Positions 1 to 11,751 of a stretch of DNA of 64,000 bases are shown here, in pieces; position 1 is the first letter of the stretch; each line of letters begins with the position of its first letter. The notes below the pieces were generated by a model. The model did not search any database and was not told the DNA's origin. It was given only the letters and a program-made list of their open reading frames with translations. Source of the DNA: Gnetum montanum. Lineage: Eukaryota > Streptophyta > Gnetopsida > Gnetales > Gnetaceae. The stretch is taken from the NCBI GenBank assembly GCA_015680685.1, contig MNCI01009417.1, positions 490,530 through 554,529 of the forward strand, in the 5' to 3' direction. The translations under genes were made by a program, and so were the position numbers.

Positions 1-1170
1 CTTGGCTACCATCTCAACAATGGACTTTTGTATTGGCAAGATTTTGTGTGAATTCACCTCATCAAAAGCTACATCTTCTTCTTGATCACAAACATGGACC
101 ACCTTGTTGCAAAGGCATGGGTCTAAGTAATATTCATATGCACTCTCCCTTTTGTACATCTCCCATTCTTCTTTTGCCACTTGTTTAATTAACTTTTGTA
201 TTCGATGGGCTTTTAGTTATGATAATCTTTTTTAGGTATAGATCCTAAGAATCTTCCTCATTTTGTTGTAAGACTCATTTATAATGTGACAAAGCTACTC
301 TTTTTAAGAAAATTCATGACTTGGGCACTTGTGCAGTAGAAAATAGTGTTTACCTAGGGTTGCATCAAGGAATTTATGGTTCTCTTGCTTCCATTCTTGG
401 ATTTACTTTCTTAAATTAAACACTCTAGAGTAGGTCTAATACATCTCATTAAAGAGCTTAAGCATTATGGACCACTAATAGATTGAATTTAGTTAATACA
501 AACTTTCAAATTCTTCTATTAATGTTTATAGGAAGAGCTAAAACTTCTGTCATTTTTTTCTCAATATTTTGCAAGACACATGTATGATGGAAGACTTATA
601 AATGATGTTGCAAATTAAAATTGTAGCCTCTCTCAAATTTAGAAATGTTATTCTTATCAAGCTCTTTGATGCATGTGATGTATCTTTATTGCTTCCTTGA
701 TTTGTATCATACTTCTAGTAGCCAACAAGGGTTTTTCATCATTGAACATGTTGTGGTCATAATACCTATCTCTATTTGCTTAATTGTGATGGTTTCGTTT
801 GTGCTTCCTTTGGTACCTACATTCGTCCTCATTAGAACTAGATGATGAAGATGAAGGGGAAGATGATGGTGAACTAGGAGAATTACAATGGCTTTTGTGT
901 GTTCATTTATGGTTCCTTAGTCCATATCTTTTGGTTCTACTAAAGGTCACATGCCTTGAGACACCCCATGTTCTAGGACTTGTTTCATCCCCTCTAAGAT
1001 TGTTTGGGATGGCTGAGCATAGTATTTGATAGTTGTAAGGATCATAATGAGGACATGAAACCCTTCCTTGTAATGGTTCACTCCAATTTTCTTTAATATA
1101 AATCTTTTCATTACCTTGTGAGTGTTCTTATTGTGTGGTGGACTATCAATCATGTGTGAAGAAGGGATGT
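1..1170 (-). pseudogene. Gag relic of LTR element A5 (family A)
   Basis: This minus-strand remnant of a Ty3/gypsy Gag continues off the left edge of the window. Its first ~320 bases closely match 63677-64000, where the better-kept frame (63613-63852) has a basic/acidic Gag C-terminal region with an SIQK...KMW motif also found in the Gag of A1 and A2. No long frame survives here and stops are frequent. It lies directly downstream, in element orientation, of a tRNA-Asp-like primer-binding site at 1289-1306 and a 5' LTR, which is the position expected for gag. Family assignment rests on gene order and matching sequence rather than on an intact domain. Confidence 0.7.
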
Positions 1171-1288
1171 TTTCAATTAATAATGTATGTGTGTGACTTA
1201 CAATATTAATTTTTCCTAAAATGTAAATTGTTAATGCTTTTTACAACAATCTTTTTATGGTATAACTAATCTAGAACACTAGCACCAT

Positions 1289-1306
1289 CCTTGGTAATGA
1301 TGCCAA
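1289..1306 (-). other. Primer-binding site of element A5 (tRNA-Asp type, decayed)
   Basis: On the minus strand it reads TTGGCATCATTACCAAGG, directly after the LTR end. Known plant tRNA-Asp primer sites read TGGCGCCGTTGCCGGGG. The differences seen here are C-to-T or G-to-A changes, consistent with decay of methylated cytosines. Confidence 0.7.
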
Positions 1307-2010
1307 TGATGAGAGGTAGAGTAACCCTACACCTAACTATACAAATCAGAAGCATTCACATGTAAATTAGTCGAAGTCCATGGATGGGACTAGTATGGTG
1401 TTTAGATTATTAAGCGTTGATCATAGGTTGCTATCTTTCCACTTGGATTGGTAGTAGCTCTATCATGTATGTTTAGTTCAAAATGAGACTGATAATTATA
1501 ATGTTGGTGGGGCCTTGAACTAAACTAATTAATAAGATAAAAATTAATTATTTAATTTAATTAATAACAAAATTAAGTCCTAAGCTAGCCTAAAAGTGAT
1601 GAGTGTTTGTTCCCAACTTGCCATACACATCTTGAATTGATGTAACTGTCATTGGTATTACCAAGCAATATGGTACTAGTCGTACTAAGCAATATCATTG
1701 CTGGGTTACCAAACAATTACATGTTATGCTTGAAACTAGGTGTGCTCATTCTACTAACGATTAATGTGCATAAAAATGTAAACATTAAGCTAATTGCATA
1801 GAAAATAAATTGTATTCTAAGTCAAAGTGTTGCAATAAATATAGTGCCACTCGAATAATACATTGTACAATGAACTCAAATTCACATTGTGGGCATTCAC
1901 TAACTATTTATTAAGACTATGGAAACAAATTGCATTAATTCAATTCCACAACTGAGCAAAGGGTGCATAAACATGGTAATTGAACTGTATTTATAAGCAT
2001 TTTTTTGAAA
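1307..2010 (-). repeat. 5' LTR of element A5, eroded
   Basis: Starts with TGATGAGAGG immediately after the PBS and contains the conserved LTR core with two TTACCAA boxes around 1656-1725, as in the other family A LTRs. The distal end (U3 start) is not recognisable. The boundary near 2010 is set by loss of similarity to the A4 LTRs after a TATTTATA stretch. Confidence 0.6.
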
Positions 2011-2189
2011 GAACTCTTTTATTGTTCATCACTCATGTAATCCCATGATTTGCTTAAATGAACCAAATCCTATGTGATTAGTAATATGCCTAGAACAATG
2101 CCTAAGATTGGTGTAGTGTGCTATTATTGGATTTTGAATTGAGTACCTTTCAATGCATGGTAGTGCAAGCTAACAAATCGGCCAATGAC

Positions 2190-3400
2190 ATGTATTCTTT
2201 ATTTGTTTACTTTTATATCACATTATTATATTTTTAAATTTTATTATCATAAGTTACTAATTTTTTAATTTTAATTTTAAAATTGCATTGAAAAGAAAGT
2301 ATTAAGATTTTCCCTACATCATTGAAGGGTATAACTAAAATTTGTTTTTTTAAAACAAAAAAGACTAGAATCTAAATTTTTATCCCAAACATCTTATTAG
2401 AGTGAAAAATGAAAGGGTGATTGTAGTGGTTTCATTGATTATTATAAATAAAATACTCCAATTGCACAACGTATGGCAACTTCATAACCATGTATTTGGC
2501 TTCAAAACAAAATGAAAGTATGACTTAAGCAACTAAAAATAAGATCATAAAAGTACCAAAGAAATTCAAAAACTTAAAATATGAAAAAGGTAAAAAGGAT
2601 TGAAAAATAGAAAATAAAAGAGAGATGTTTAGGAAATTGAAAATGTAAGAAATGGACATAACAAGAGAGTAAAGTTTAGTTTCTTAATTTTTCAGAGTTA
2701 AAGCACATTTTCCCACGACTATACTTGGGATAGAGATCGCGAAGAGAGAGTTGTCCTATAATGGATCGTGAATGATTTGGTGTTGGCCAACTGATTTAAT
2801 GAATGATTTAACTTATTGACTACAATCAATTTATTTAGCATTGAGGGATGATAGATGTGTATAGCATATTGACAATGTGAACATTTTTTATTGGTTTCCA
2901 AACATCAGTGGAAAGTAAATCGTCAGCCACAGTTTTACCAGATGTTACATAGGTCGATGTTTGCAAGAGTTACCGTTTGAGCTATGGTTCTACAAGATAA
3001 TTGAAAGAAGCACCGCTCAAATCATTAGCATAATGGGCCAGTAGAGGTTAGTGATTTGAAATCTTTGTTAAGGTTTATGTGGATACCAATTTTCTTCTCC
3101 TTCTCGTGATGCAGATGCAGTAGATGCCGTAAGGCAACTATTTGAGAAGAAATCCAAGGTAATCGGATATTTTTTCACTCTTTGTACAAAGGCTCAACTT
3201 GTCCTTTATAAACAATGTGGTTCTTTCATGGGTCCGGCTTGCTCGCTCGTGCTTATAGAGTAATAATTTCAAGGATCCGTGATTTTGATTCCCAGCAGTA
3301 TCTTCCCTTTTAAGTATACTTTAATTGGTTTTCATGATTTGATTATGTTGATCAGATTTGGATGGTAAGTATACAAAAGTAAAATAAAATGAAGCTTTAT
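2190..3400. repeat. Diverged segmental duplication, copy 1
   Basis: Matches 9120-10108 in order and spacing. Shared islands include an AT-rich start, the TGATTATTATAAATAAAATA segment, the AACCACAGTTTT and GAAAGAAGCAC segments, ATAATGGGCCA, and a TTTAAGT...GATTTGATTA-like end. Copy 1 contains an exon-like stretch near 3111-3165 with AG before it and GT after it, in frame DAVDAVRQLFEKKSK. I cannot name a protein for it and copy 2 lacks it. The origin is unknown; it could be a non-coding repeat or an old gene fragment. Confidence 0.5.
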
Positions 3401-4059
3401 TGTCTTTATTGGAGAGATATTACATTTTCATGAAAAATAAAGTCTACAATTTGACCAAGCATTAATGAGGGCATCAAAAACAAATCTTGCAGGCTTTTTT
3501 TGCTGTAACATTATAATAGTGCTTCAAATGGGTAGTCATAGGATATGAAGAAACACATGTAACTGATCTTTAAGCACTCTCAATATGCACAACTTACAAA
3601 TATGCTCTTTTGGAAGGAGTTGAATTCATCTTTCACTTTTAATTTTAAAATGATGAGAATATAAGCAAAGTTTACTGATAACATTCTTGATATTTGATAG
3701 GATCAACAAAGAGATAGTAAGCTTCTCCATCTAGTTTATTAGATATAATGTAATGTAAATAAAATTGTTGTTTAACTTCCACATTAGTCCATATTTATGC
3801 CAAAACCTTTTGCTTGACTAGTTGGCAAATATGCTTAGGATTTTGCTACACATACTCCCAAGAAATATTCTATTTTTTTAATCACTACATTCTCTAAAAA
3901 TATCAACCACTCTATCTTAAAGTTGATAGAGTACAAATTAATTTCCAGAAATGAAATCACTACAACTATGAGTATATGTAATGAATTGGCACAAGACTTC
4001 TAATTCTAAAACATCAAATCAAAAATGTCCCTTAAGTTTACAACAAAACATCTACTTCT
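3401..4059. other. AT-rich intergenic stretch
   Basis: I see no frame, RNA gene, terminal repeat or structured repeat that I can support here. Confidence 0.5.
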
Positions 4060-4514
4060 CAAACATCAAATTAAAGATATCACTCATGGTCGTCAGTTAG
4101 ACATTTGTAGAGTGCCCACTTTGCAGACTTTGTTTTTTTAATTTTTCTGTCACTTTAGAGTACTACTGGCTTTGCATCTTTTAATGACAAGGACATTTGC
4201 GGCGGCGGCCCAAACATACCCAGCAGTGAAGCAATACTTTATTCAAAGTGTCAGTAGTCCAAGCGCGCTTTTCACACGGTGTCCAAGCGTCTTCTGGATT
4301 TTGTCAAAAATTCAGATGATGCACTTCTTGCGAAAACCCAGAGTAAGCCACGGCATTGACGTAAAAGCATGATAAAACGAATAGAAGACCAGGGTCGACA
4401 CCATGACACTGCCACGTGTATAACAGTTCAACGACGTTCCGCCCGTTAAATATTGATCGGCAATAAAGACGTTTGTATTTCATAAGCAGCAAAAGCTACA
4501 GCAGCGATGAAAAT
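4060..4514 (+). promoter_or_regulatory. Relic of an ERF-gene upstream region (copy D)
   Basis: This segment follows the same order of islands as the upstream regions at 7200-7740, 41610-41960 and the inverse of 52495-53290. They share an AGTGCCCAC..GCAGA-type start, GCCCAAACATA, CACACGGTGTCC, ATGCACTTCTT, AAAACCCAGA, and a final ATTTCATAA..GCAGCAAAAGC-like block. No ERF start codon or coding sequence follows it. I infer a duplicated promoter that lost its gene. Confidence 0.55.
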
Positions 4515-4560
4515 AACATGGGATTTAAGGTGATAACAACATGGGATTTAAGGTGATAAC
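4515..4560. repeat. Perfect 23-bp tandem duplication
   Basis: Two adjacent copies of a 23-base unit starting AACATGGGATTTAAGG. They sit directly at the 3' end of the ERF upstream relic. Confidence 0.9.
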
Positions 4561-6377
4561 AAGGGAAAACTTTTTGGTCCTGATTGGGGTATCTATTTTC
4601 GCATAATTCTGGTCATGACGCACAGTGCATTTTTCGCTAAAACGTGACGGGAACTTCATTGGCAGGAAACCGAAATGTAGTTTTCCATAGTTTTTCATTG
4701 AGAGTTCATCGAAAAACAAGAGCAGAAAATAAAATATCCTGTGAAGTAGCAGTATTAAAAAAAGAAAAATTGCCAAATTAACATTAACTTTTTCATTTTA
4801 TTTTATTTTTACCTAAATTTTCATAACTCTGGCACACATTGCACACATAACGCATAATTTCACTACTGTGCCCTTTGAAATTTTTGGTGTGCAATACAAA
4901 AATCGCACAATGCGGGCATTCTAGCTTCATGTGCGTGAGTAATCAGGGTTGAGGTTCCATGATTATTGTGCTATGCTCATAACATCATGTCCCATATCCA
5001 TTACATTTCATTCTCATCCATCCGATTTTGATGCCCATTCTTCATTATTTTTATTTTTCTATTCAAGAAAAATAGCCACATTGGTTCATCTTACACACTC
5101 CATTAAAAAACTTTAACCTAAATCTGCTTTAAGATAGTGCCCTTGCAAATTCCCACTATTCCAAGAACTACAACAATGTTTGCAAATTGAAATTTGGCTT
5201 CTTTGCCTATGAATATTCTACATACTTTGATCTTAAAATCTAAATGTTAAATTGTTGGGAGTAAGAAAGACCTTAAGATAGATAGAAATTGCATTTATGC
5301 AACTTCATCATTTGACGTTGCTACCCAGGATTATATTAACTGTGAGCATTGTTTTAGTTTTTACAGCCTTTATTTCCTTAAATCATTTTAAAGCCATTCA
5401 AAAAACACATAAAACACTATGTTGAAAGGAGAAGATTGCTTAACAGTTCTATCTTTTGTTTCCACAACTTTGCTTCTGACACCTAGATTAAACATGATTG
5501 AAATAAGAAAATCTAGATAGATTTCTATGAAATTGAGTGTGTGAACTTTCTAATTAGGCTTGATGGAAATTAATATTTATATATGGATACATATGGTTTT
5601 TCACCTTTTAATTAGATGTCTTTAAAATAATTTTTTTTTAAATTTAGCACTCATTAAATGAATTAAAAAAACCTACATCTACATCTCCCTTGAGGTACCT
5701 TATAGGGAACTCTTTATGTGAGCTTCTAAAGAGATGTTTTGGTTTTTGGGGTTAATGTTTTTCCAAATTAAATGTTATTTGATGTTTGTTTAATATTAGT
5801 TTTGACATGTCAAATTTTTGTAGACAACCACCTTTTGATATCTGTTGAAGGTCTTTAGGCATAGTTGAATGTTGTAATTGTGAGGCTTATTATTTGAGGA
5901 AGATGAATTTGATTTTTATAGGCTTTACTAGCATATATCATGAATCCAATAAGTATTCAACCATAACTAGTTAGTGGGCTAGGCCATATTCCATACCTTG
6001 GCCAAGCATTTCAAGAAAGTATGGAAAAGTATGTTTGTGCTAATTTTATTTGAGGCAAATGTTTTTAAAATGCTATATAAATATCTATTCATATTCTATT
6101 ATAGTTCACTTGTTTGTACACATATACTTGAATCCTTGAGTATTCAAATTTAGAAATGTGAAAGGTTTATTTTGGTTTTGAATTTGAGAAAAGTTGATAG
6201 TGGTGTATGATGACCATACTTAATTATGAAATTTTTATCCCAATTGCTATCAATGTATCAAATTTTCATTTTGAAATTTTTTTTTATGTTTTAAATTTTA
6301 AATTTTACTGCTTATTTTTTGACATGTTTAGGCAACCGAAATTCCTATATAATTTCAGATGTTTCTTGCCACCAACT
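4561..6377. other. AT-rich intergenic stretch without recognisable genes
   Basis: Short frames only. A few CACA/GCAC-rich lines occur near 4830-4920, but nothing can be assigned to a gene, RNA or element. Confidence 0.5.
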
Positions 6378-6511
6378 ATTCAAGATTCAAATTTCAAAAT
6401 TAATGAATGCATAACCCACATAGACATTCAAGATTCAAATTTCAAAATTAAGGAATGCACAACCCACATAGACAATGAAGCCAAATATCAAATTTCAAAA
6501 TTAAGGAATCC
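6378..6511. repeat. 48-bp tandem repeat, about 2.7 copies
   Basis: A unit beginning ATTCAAGATTCAAATTTC recurs with a 48-base period at 6378 and 6426, with a shorter third copy at about 6484-6511. The open frames across it are by-products of the repeat. Confidence 0.85.
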
Positions 6512-6712
6512 ATCATGGATTTCAGATTACAGGCGCCTATAACATTTAAATAATGTTGGTCAACTATCGCTCTTGAACACTTGCAACTTGGCTTCAGCAG
6601 AAAACACCGCGTCATGGATCTCAGATTACAGGAGCATTCGGCATTTAAATTATATTGGTTAAATATTGCTGCTTGATGTTTAGCTTTAGCCGAAAACGAC
6701 GGCATCATGTAC
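6511..6712. repeat. About 100-bp imperfect tandem duplication
   Basis: Two copies share TCATGGAT(T/C)TCAGATTACAGG at 6513 and 6612, followed by a CATTTAAAT block and GAAAAC(A/G). It directly follows the 48-bp repeat. Confidence 0.75.
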
Positions 6713-7199
6713 TGTGTTGTAATGATCTTGCTCGGGAAAAGTACCATTTGGCATCACCCTTGTCAAATCAGTGATCCTGCATGCACAACATAATACACGA
6801 TCATCATTAATTGGTGGATGGGAAGGGCACCTGGTGCACCATATACATAAGCATCAGAAGGGTCTATAATATCCCATCAAGTACAAACCATAAGTACTCA
6901 ATCAACCCTTGTAGACATCATCAGTAGTGGGCAGGCTACGATGTATCTATAAAGGGTTGCCTTAACTTCAAATCCCTCACAATCTGATACAAGGATTGGG
7001 GTGGCACCACACCTCAATTATCCAACCTAGGCTGCTTCCATATCTACTACCACAGCAGAATCAGGGCCATGTAGTTCTCCCATTGTTTAAAATGGTTAAG
7101 ATAGCATGGAACCAAAAAGGATCTCCACACTTCCCCTGCCCTGTACTCAAAGGAAACAACCTTCAATCTACAACAAAACATGTTTTCTGATGTGTTGCC
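6713..7199. other. Intergenic stretch, nothing recognised
   Basis: No supported gene, element end or RNA was found. Confidence 0.45.
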
Positions 7200-7740
7200 T
7201 TCACTTGTAATGCCATGTTCCCACTTGCTTTAGGCCAGTCCACAGATTTTTAATGTTTTTGACTCTTTTCTGTGTGTCTAATTTTGGAGTTACAGGTTTG
7301 CGGGATGGATGACTAAACTGAGGACAACATTAGTGATTACGAAAGTGATTACGAAACTGATGACAAAACATAGATACATAATTAAAGCAAGATACATAAT
7401 TAAAGCAATCAAAGGTGCCCTCTGCCTTTATTCAAAGCTTCAATATAACCGCGCTCTCACACGGTGTCCCAGCGGATTCTAGAATGGCGTAATGCACTTC
7501 TGCCAAAACCCCAGAAAGATTGACATAGAAGAATAGAAGAAAGGAAGCCCCCTGTGGAGACTGCAGACCGTCAGCAACAACGTTATACTCGCCCAAATTT
7601 TACATGTTTTTTTCGTCAGAAAGCAGACCGTAATCCAACCACGTAGATGCACGCAATTTCCATGAAATCGCCGCAAAAATAACAGAAACAAAATCTTCTG
7701 CATATGGACTTGCTCGAGTGCAATTCTCTGTCGTAACTCC
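7200..7740 (+). promoter_or_regulatory. Upstream region of ERF pseudogene (copy A)
   Basis: Collinear with the inverse of 52495-53290: CCACAGATTT, TTTGCGG..GATGA, ACGAAACTGATGA, TCACACGGTGTCC, GTAATGCACTT, GCAACAACGTT, ACATGT.GTTTTTCG, ACGCAATTTCCATG, ATCGCCGCAAA.ATAACAG, in that order. The shared order over ~550 bases shows that both descend from one promoter region. It leads into tandem repeats and then the start of an ERF pseudogene. Confidence 0.65.
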
Positions 7741-7741
7741 T

Positions 7742-7914
7742 TGCAGGTTCAAAGATCACGTACAGCTGTAACATAACACTGCACGTGTAACTTGACTACT
7801 TGCAGTTTCAAAGATCATGTATAGCTGTAGCTGCAACTTAACACTGCACGTGTAACTTATCACTTAGGTATAGCTATAGCTGCAACTTAACACTGCACGT
7901 GTAACTTATCACTT
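7742..7914 (+). repeat. Triplicated CACGTG-containing promoter repeat
   Basis: Three units of about 50-63 bases, each with a TAGCTGTA-like block, a TAACACTGCACGTGTAACTT block and a trailing CTACTT/TCACTT. Each unit carries one CACGTG (7792, 7847, 7896), the core of plant G-box/ABRE elements bound by bZIP and bHLH factors. The array sits ~60 bases upstream of the ERF pseudogene start, so it probably amplified a regulatory site. Any regulatory role is inference. Confidence 0.75.
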
Positions 7915-7954
7915 GTTAATTTGCTTAACGAAGAACACTACTTTTGCTGGAGAA

Positions 7955-8090
7955 GCAAAGAAGGCAAAAAGTGTGTCAACACAACTGCAACACGTGAACA
8001 ATGAAGCTACATTTGTATAATGTTGTGGCAAAAAGTGTGTCAACACAACTGCAACACGTGAACAATGAGGCTACATTTGTATAATGTTGT
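7955..8090 (+). pseudogene. ERF pseudogene start, tandemly duplicated (copy A)
   Basis: The leader AAGGCAAAA and the first codons of the intact ERF gene at 43490 recur here, but ATG has become GTG (7973). The frame VSTQLQHVNNE corresponds to [11 protein letters not shown] of that gene and runs into a stop after 15 codons (…ATFV, stop). The whole piece, including the leader, is repeated with a 64-base period, giving a second GTG start at 8037. No AP2 domain follows. This is a broken fragment with its promoter upstream, not a working gene. Confidence 0.7.
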
Positions 8091-9119
8091 GTTGATGTGT
8101 GTACCAAGTGCAAGTGCTAACTATGTTAATGTGTGTGCTAGTATATTTGGCATGGTGCCACCTAGGTTAAGATGTATGCATTTGGTGCATGCCAGCTATT
8201 TTTGCTATGTTAATATATTAATGTATCTGATGTTGGAAAAATTTATTAATCATATCTTTGATAGAACAAAGATAATGCTAACTATATTAATGTAAATCAA
8301 ATTCATATGGTATAAGAGCTTGTTTCCCAAGTTAAAGACATGGGGTCAAGCATGGGCATAGCTACTCAAAGAGGTTAGGATTTTGCTCATCTACCAACTC
8401 TTCCAAGATCCTTTATATGGTATAATAGCTTTACTCCTGCCTCCATATTTGACCTATTATTTTCTCAACTACCCTCACTTCTTCACTCCCAATTTTCATT
8501 AAGTGCATTTTGTACATTCCATTGAATTGCTTCCATAAAGTAGCAAAACACAATTCTTCTAATTGTTGTTTGCATCGATGGTTCTTCTGCTAGTATTATA
8601 TTGATATTCTCTTTATGCTTATATAATTTCTTTGGGCTTGTTAAATGCCTTGTATCTATTCTTAAAATTCTCTTAGCTTTTTATATTTATTGTACTTTTT
8701 TTATGCCCTAAGTTTTCTTTGTAGCAACCCTCTTCTTAGTTTGTTTTTCCTATGGAGAATGACAATAGAAAAACCTAAGGCTTATTAATATTAGACATTG
8801 AAAATTCTCGAGATTTCTTTATTGCATTTAATTTTTGTTTGTTCTTGCATTTATTAAACATAGAAAATAACTACATATGCAAGGCATTGGGTATTCATCT
8901 TCTTTGTCATCTAACTTGTACTTTAAGTAGGCATTTATTTCTTCTCTAGAATCTAGTGCTTCTACTTTTTAATTTGATAGTGAACAAAATACATGTTCAT
9001 ATATATTTTAGTTTTTTTTTTCATTTCCTAAAATGTTAAATTTATTACCAATATGTTTAATGTAATCTTAAGTAGTGCCTCATGCTTTACTTGAAAGAGA
9101 AAAATCCACTACATGGTCT
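8091..9119. other. Intergenic; possible weak retroelement primer site at 8310
   Basis: A TGGTATAAGAGCTTG string at about 8310 resembles the common initiator-tRNA primer site TGGTATCAGAGC that follows a 5' LTR. The preceding ~220 bases could be a small LTR, but no partner LTR or coding sequence was found. Otherwise the stretch is AT-rich and featureless. Confidence 0.25.
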
Positions 9120-10108
9120 CAATATCATTTTTTATTTACTCTTAAATCACATCATAATATTTTTAAATTTTACAAGAACATATTGCTAATTTATTTATTG
9201 TAATTTTTAAATTAAATTAAAAATGAAGTATTAAAACAAGGAAGAGTTGAACTTCTATCTATCATAATGTCATCTTATTAATGTAAAACATAAAGGGATG
9301 ATTGAAGTGGTCTTATTGATTATTATAAATAAAATATTTCAAGTGGATACCATGGAATGAAGTATTGTAACTTTACCAACTCTTGAAACAATGTAGTTGA
9401 ACTTAAGCAACTAAAAGGAACATAAAATTACTAAAGAAATTCAAAAAATTAAAAATATTAAAAAGTAACATGGATTGAGTAATATAAAATGATTATGAAA
9501 TAGAAAGATGTTTATGAAAATGAAAATGTTAAAAAATAAAAATAAAATAAAGTATAGACAAATGTTGAAAAATAAAAAGTTTTAGCTTTTATAAAAATTT
9601 CTCAATTAAGCACATTTCCCCATCCTACAACATATATCTAGTAATTTGTTCTATATCAAAAACTTTAGTGAATTATTTAACCTATTTAACAAAATTTAAT
9701 TATTTAACATTGAAGGATGATAGATTTGTAAAGAAATTTTAGAAAGTGTGCAGTTTCTAAATATCAATTGTGATAAGTGGATAGAAAATTCTCAACCACA
9801 GTTTTGGTAATGGAACATAGGTCAATAGTTCTAAGAGTTTTTGGACTAGCATCACTTGAGCTATGTAGCAACAACCTATTTGAAAGAAGCACAGCTCAAT
9901 TCATTCCCATAATGGGCCAACAAACATATTTGACACCTCTGTTAAGGTTTATGTGTGACCGTTGTCTTGCTTCCTGGTGCAGATGGAATAATTTTCCATT
10001 CTGTGATTTTCATTCAGAGTAACATCTCCCTTTTTAAGTGTAATCTTGTTGGTTTCCATGAATTTGATTACGTTGATTGGATTTTGATGCCAAGTGCATA
10101 GTATTTAG
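9120..10108. repeat. Diverged segmental duplication, copy 2
   Basis: Counterpart of 2190-3400 with the same order of short conserved islands. The exon-like stretch of copy 1 is missing. Element B is inserted at its right end. Confidence 0.5.
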
Positions 10109-10419
10109 AATATTGTTGATGTCAACACTCCAATGCTCTCATGGGACCATGATTATCAACGTCTCTATTTCTCTCTCTTAATAACCACAATAAAAATCAT
10201 GCAAGTAGTGGGCATTTAAGCTACAAGTGGTGGTCATTGATGGCGATGGTTGTGGACATTAGTGGTAGATGTTTTGGCAGTTATGGACAGTGGGCACTTA
10301 AATTGGAGATCGTGGGTAGTAACAGCCAAGTGGTGGCCATTCATGGTAGTGATTGCAGTCATTAGGGATGTGGCTCTTGCAGTAGAACATGGGCACCATT
10401 ATTGGTTGGTCACAATGGC

Positions 10420-10428
10420 TATAAAAAG
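10420..10428 (+). promoter_or_regulatory. TATA box of element B 5' LTR
   Basis: TATAAAAAG, conserved at the same place in the 3' LTR (24056-24064). It is followed by repeated GCTCTTTCTATCAAT boxes, probably in the transcript leader. Confidence 0.65.
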
Positions 10429-10449
10429 GAGGCTCTTTCTATCAATCTA

Positions 10450-10489
10450 GGGGTAGGGCGGGGTGGGGTGGGGGGGTGTGGAAGGGGGG
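10450..10489 (+). other. G-run cluster (potential G-quadruplex) in element B LTR
   Basis: Contains six or more runs of three to seven G with loops of one to four bases, just downstream of the TATA box. The matching part of the 3' LTR falls near an N gap (24114-24245), so conservation cannot be judged. Confidence 0.6.
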
Positions 10490-11751
10490 CTCTTTCTATC
10501 AATTTGAGGGGCTCTTGTTATCAGTTTTGAGGGGCGGCTTCCTCTCCAGAGACAACAATTTCCTCCTTTCTTTTATTTTCTTTTCTTTTTTTCTTTATAA
10601 GCTTATGGTTGATCTTCGAGAGTCCAAGGAAAGAGCCAGCAGCACAAAATTGGATCCTTACGGTCTTTGCAACAACGTAGGAGGGTTCTCTCCCATTTTT
10701 TTGTCTATGGCAGTGCAGCCCTTGCTCAGGATGTGAGATGTATGGTTTTCTTTGGGCCGACAACGTATCTCTTGATGATGGTGCAAACGTGGATGGATGA
10801 TCTTTCTCTCTACAATGGTGTACAAAAGGTGGCAAATAGTGACAGGCTTTGAGTGACCACAGTTGCTACTGAATGCAGATTATAGTAGGCAGTCTTTCTT
10901 TTTCTCTTTTCCCTCTTCCTCTCTACAGCGATAGCATTCCAGGCCGTGGTTGGCGGAATAGCGAGACTAGGGAAAATTCATTTTTCTAGTTACTCATTGT
11001 ATTTGAGATAATTATTTAATTTAAATTTAAATTTTTCTTTTTTAGTTTCTTATTTGCAAAAGGCCACATAGCCCTCTCCACCTGAGACTATTCTTGGGTT
11101 TTCGTATTCATATGGGAGAAATCCTAGGCAATAGTCTACTAAAATGAGTTTTCTTTCCCAAAAATTTTGTTTTCCTTATTTCAAACTTGTTTTTATTTAA
11201 AATTTCTATTTTTAGCCATTGCCTTGAAAAAAAATTAATAAATAAATTTCAAGCCCTTTATTTCTTATTCTCAAAGTTCGTTTTTTGAAAACTTTCGAGT
11301 CTCATTACCCATTTTTCTTTAATCCTTTATTTTTTAAAAAATAAAGACCCTCACTTTTCAATCCCATTTTTGAATATTTTTTTTAACGATCCTTACCTTA
11401 GTCTTGGGATAGGTAAGGTGGTTTTATTTAATTATGCAATTTTAAATTTATTTTTTCTAAAATTTTGCATTTTATTGGTTTCCTTTTAATTTTATAAGCA
11501 TTGCAGTTTTATACATTTATTTTTTTAATATATATATATATATTTTAAAAAAAAATATAGCATATTTTTGTGTTTTTTTTTACCAAAAAAATTATTATGT
11601 CAATATTTTCTTTTCTTTTAAGCAATTTTATAGTTTTTTTTCTAATAATTATATTTTATATTTTAACTAACCAATCACCCATCTCTTCATATTAAGGAAA
11701 CTACAAGCCTCATGTTTTCCAAGTTTTATCCTTAGGAGAACTCAAACTAGG

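Larger units (their letters stand above)
10114..11157 (+). repeat. 5' LTR of element B
   Basis: Matches 15555-15626 joined to 23812-24798. The end is unclear: similarity to the 3' copy stops after GAGTTTTCTTTC (11146-11157), and the CATCAACA terminus of the 3' copy is not seen here. Confidence 0.75.

Noticed and set aside
10521-10835. 104-residue minus frame in the element B LTR
   Set aside because: Overlaps the LTR transcript region, has no motif, and the matching frame in the 3' LTR (24319-24624) is also without recognisable content.
11500-11640. TATATATATA and T-rich runs as a promoter
   Set aside because: Low-complexity AT sequence in the element B leader with no positional support.
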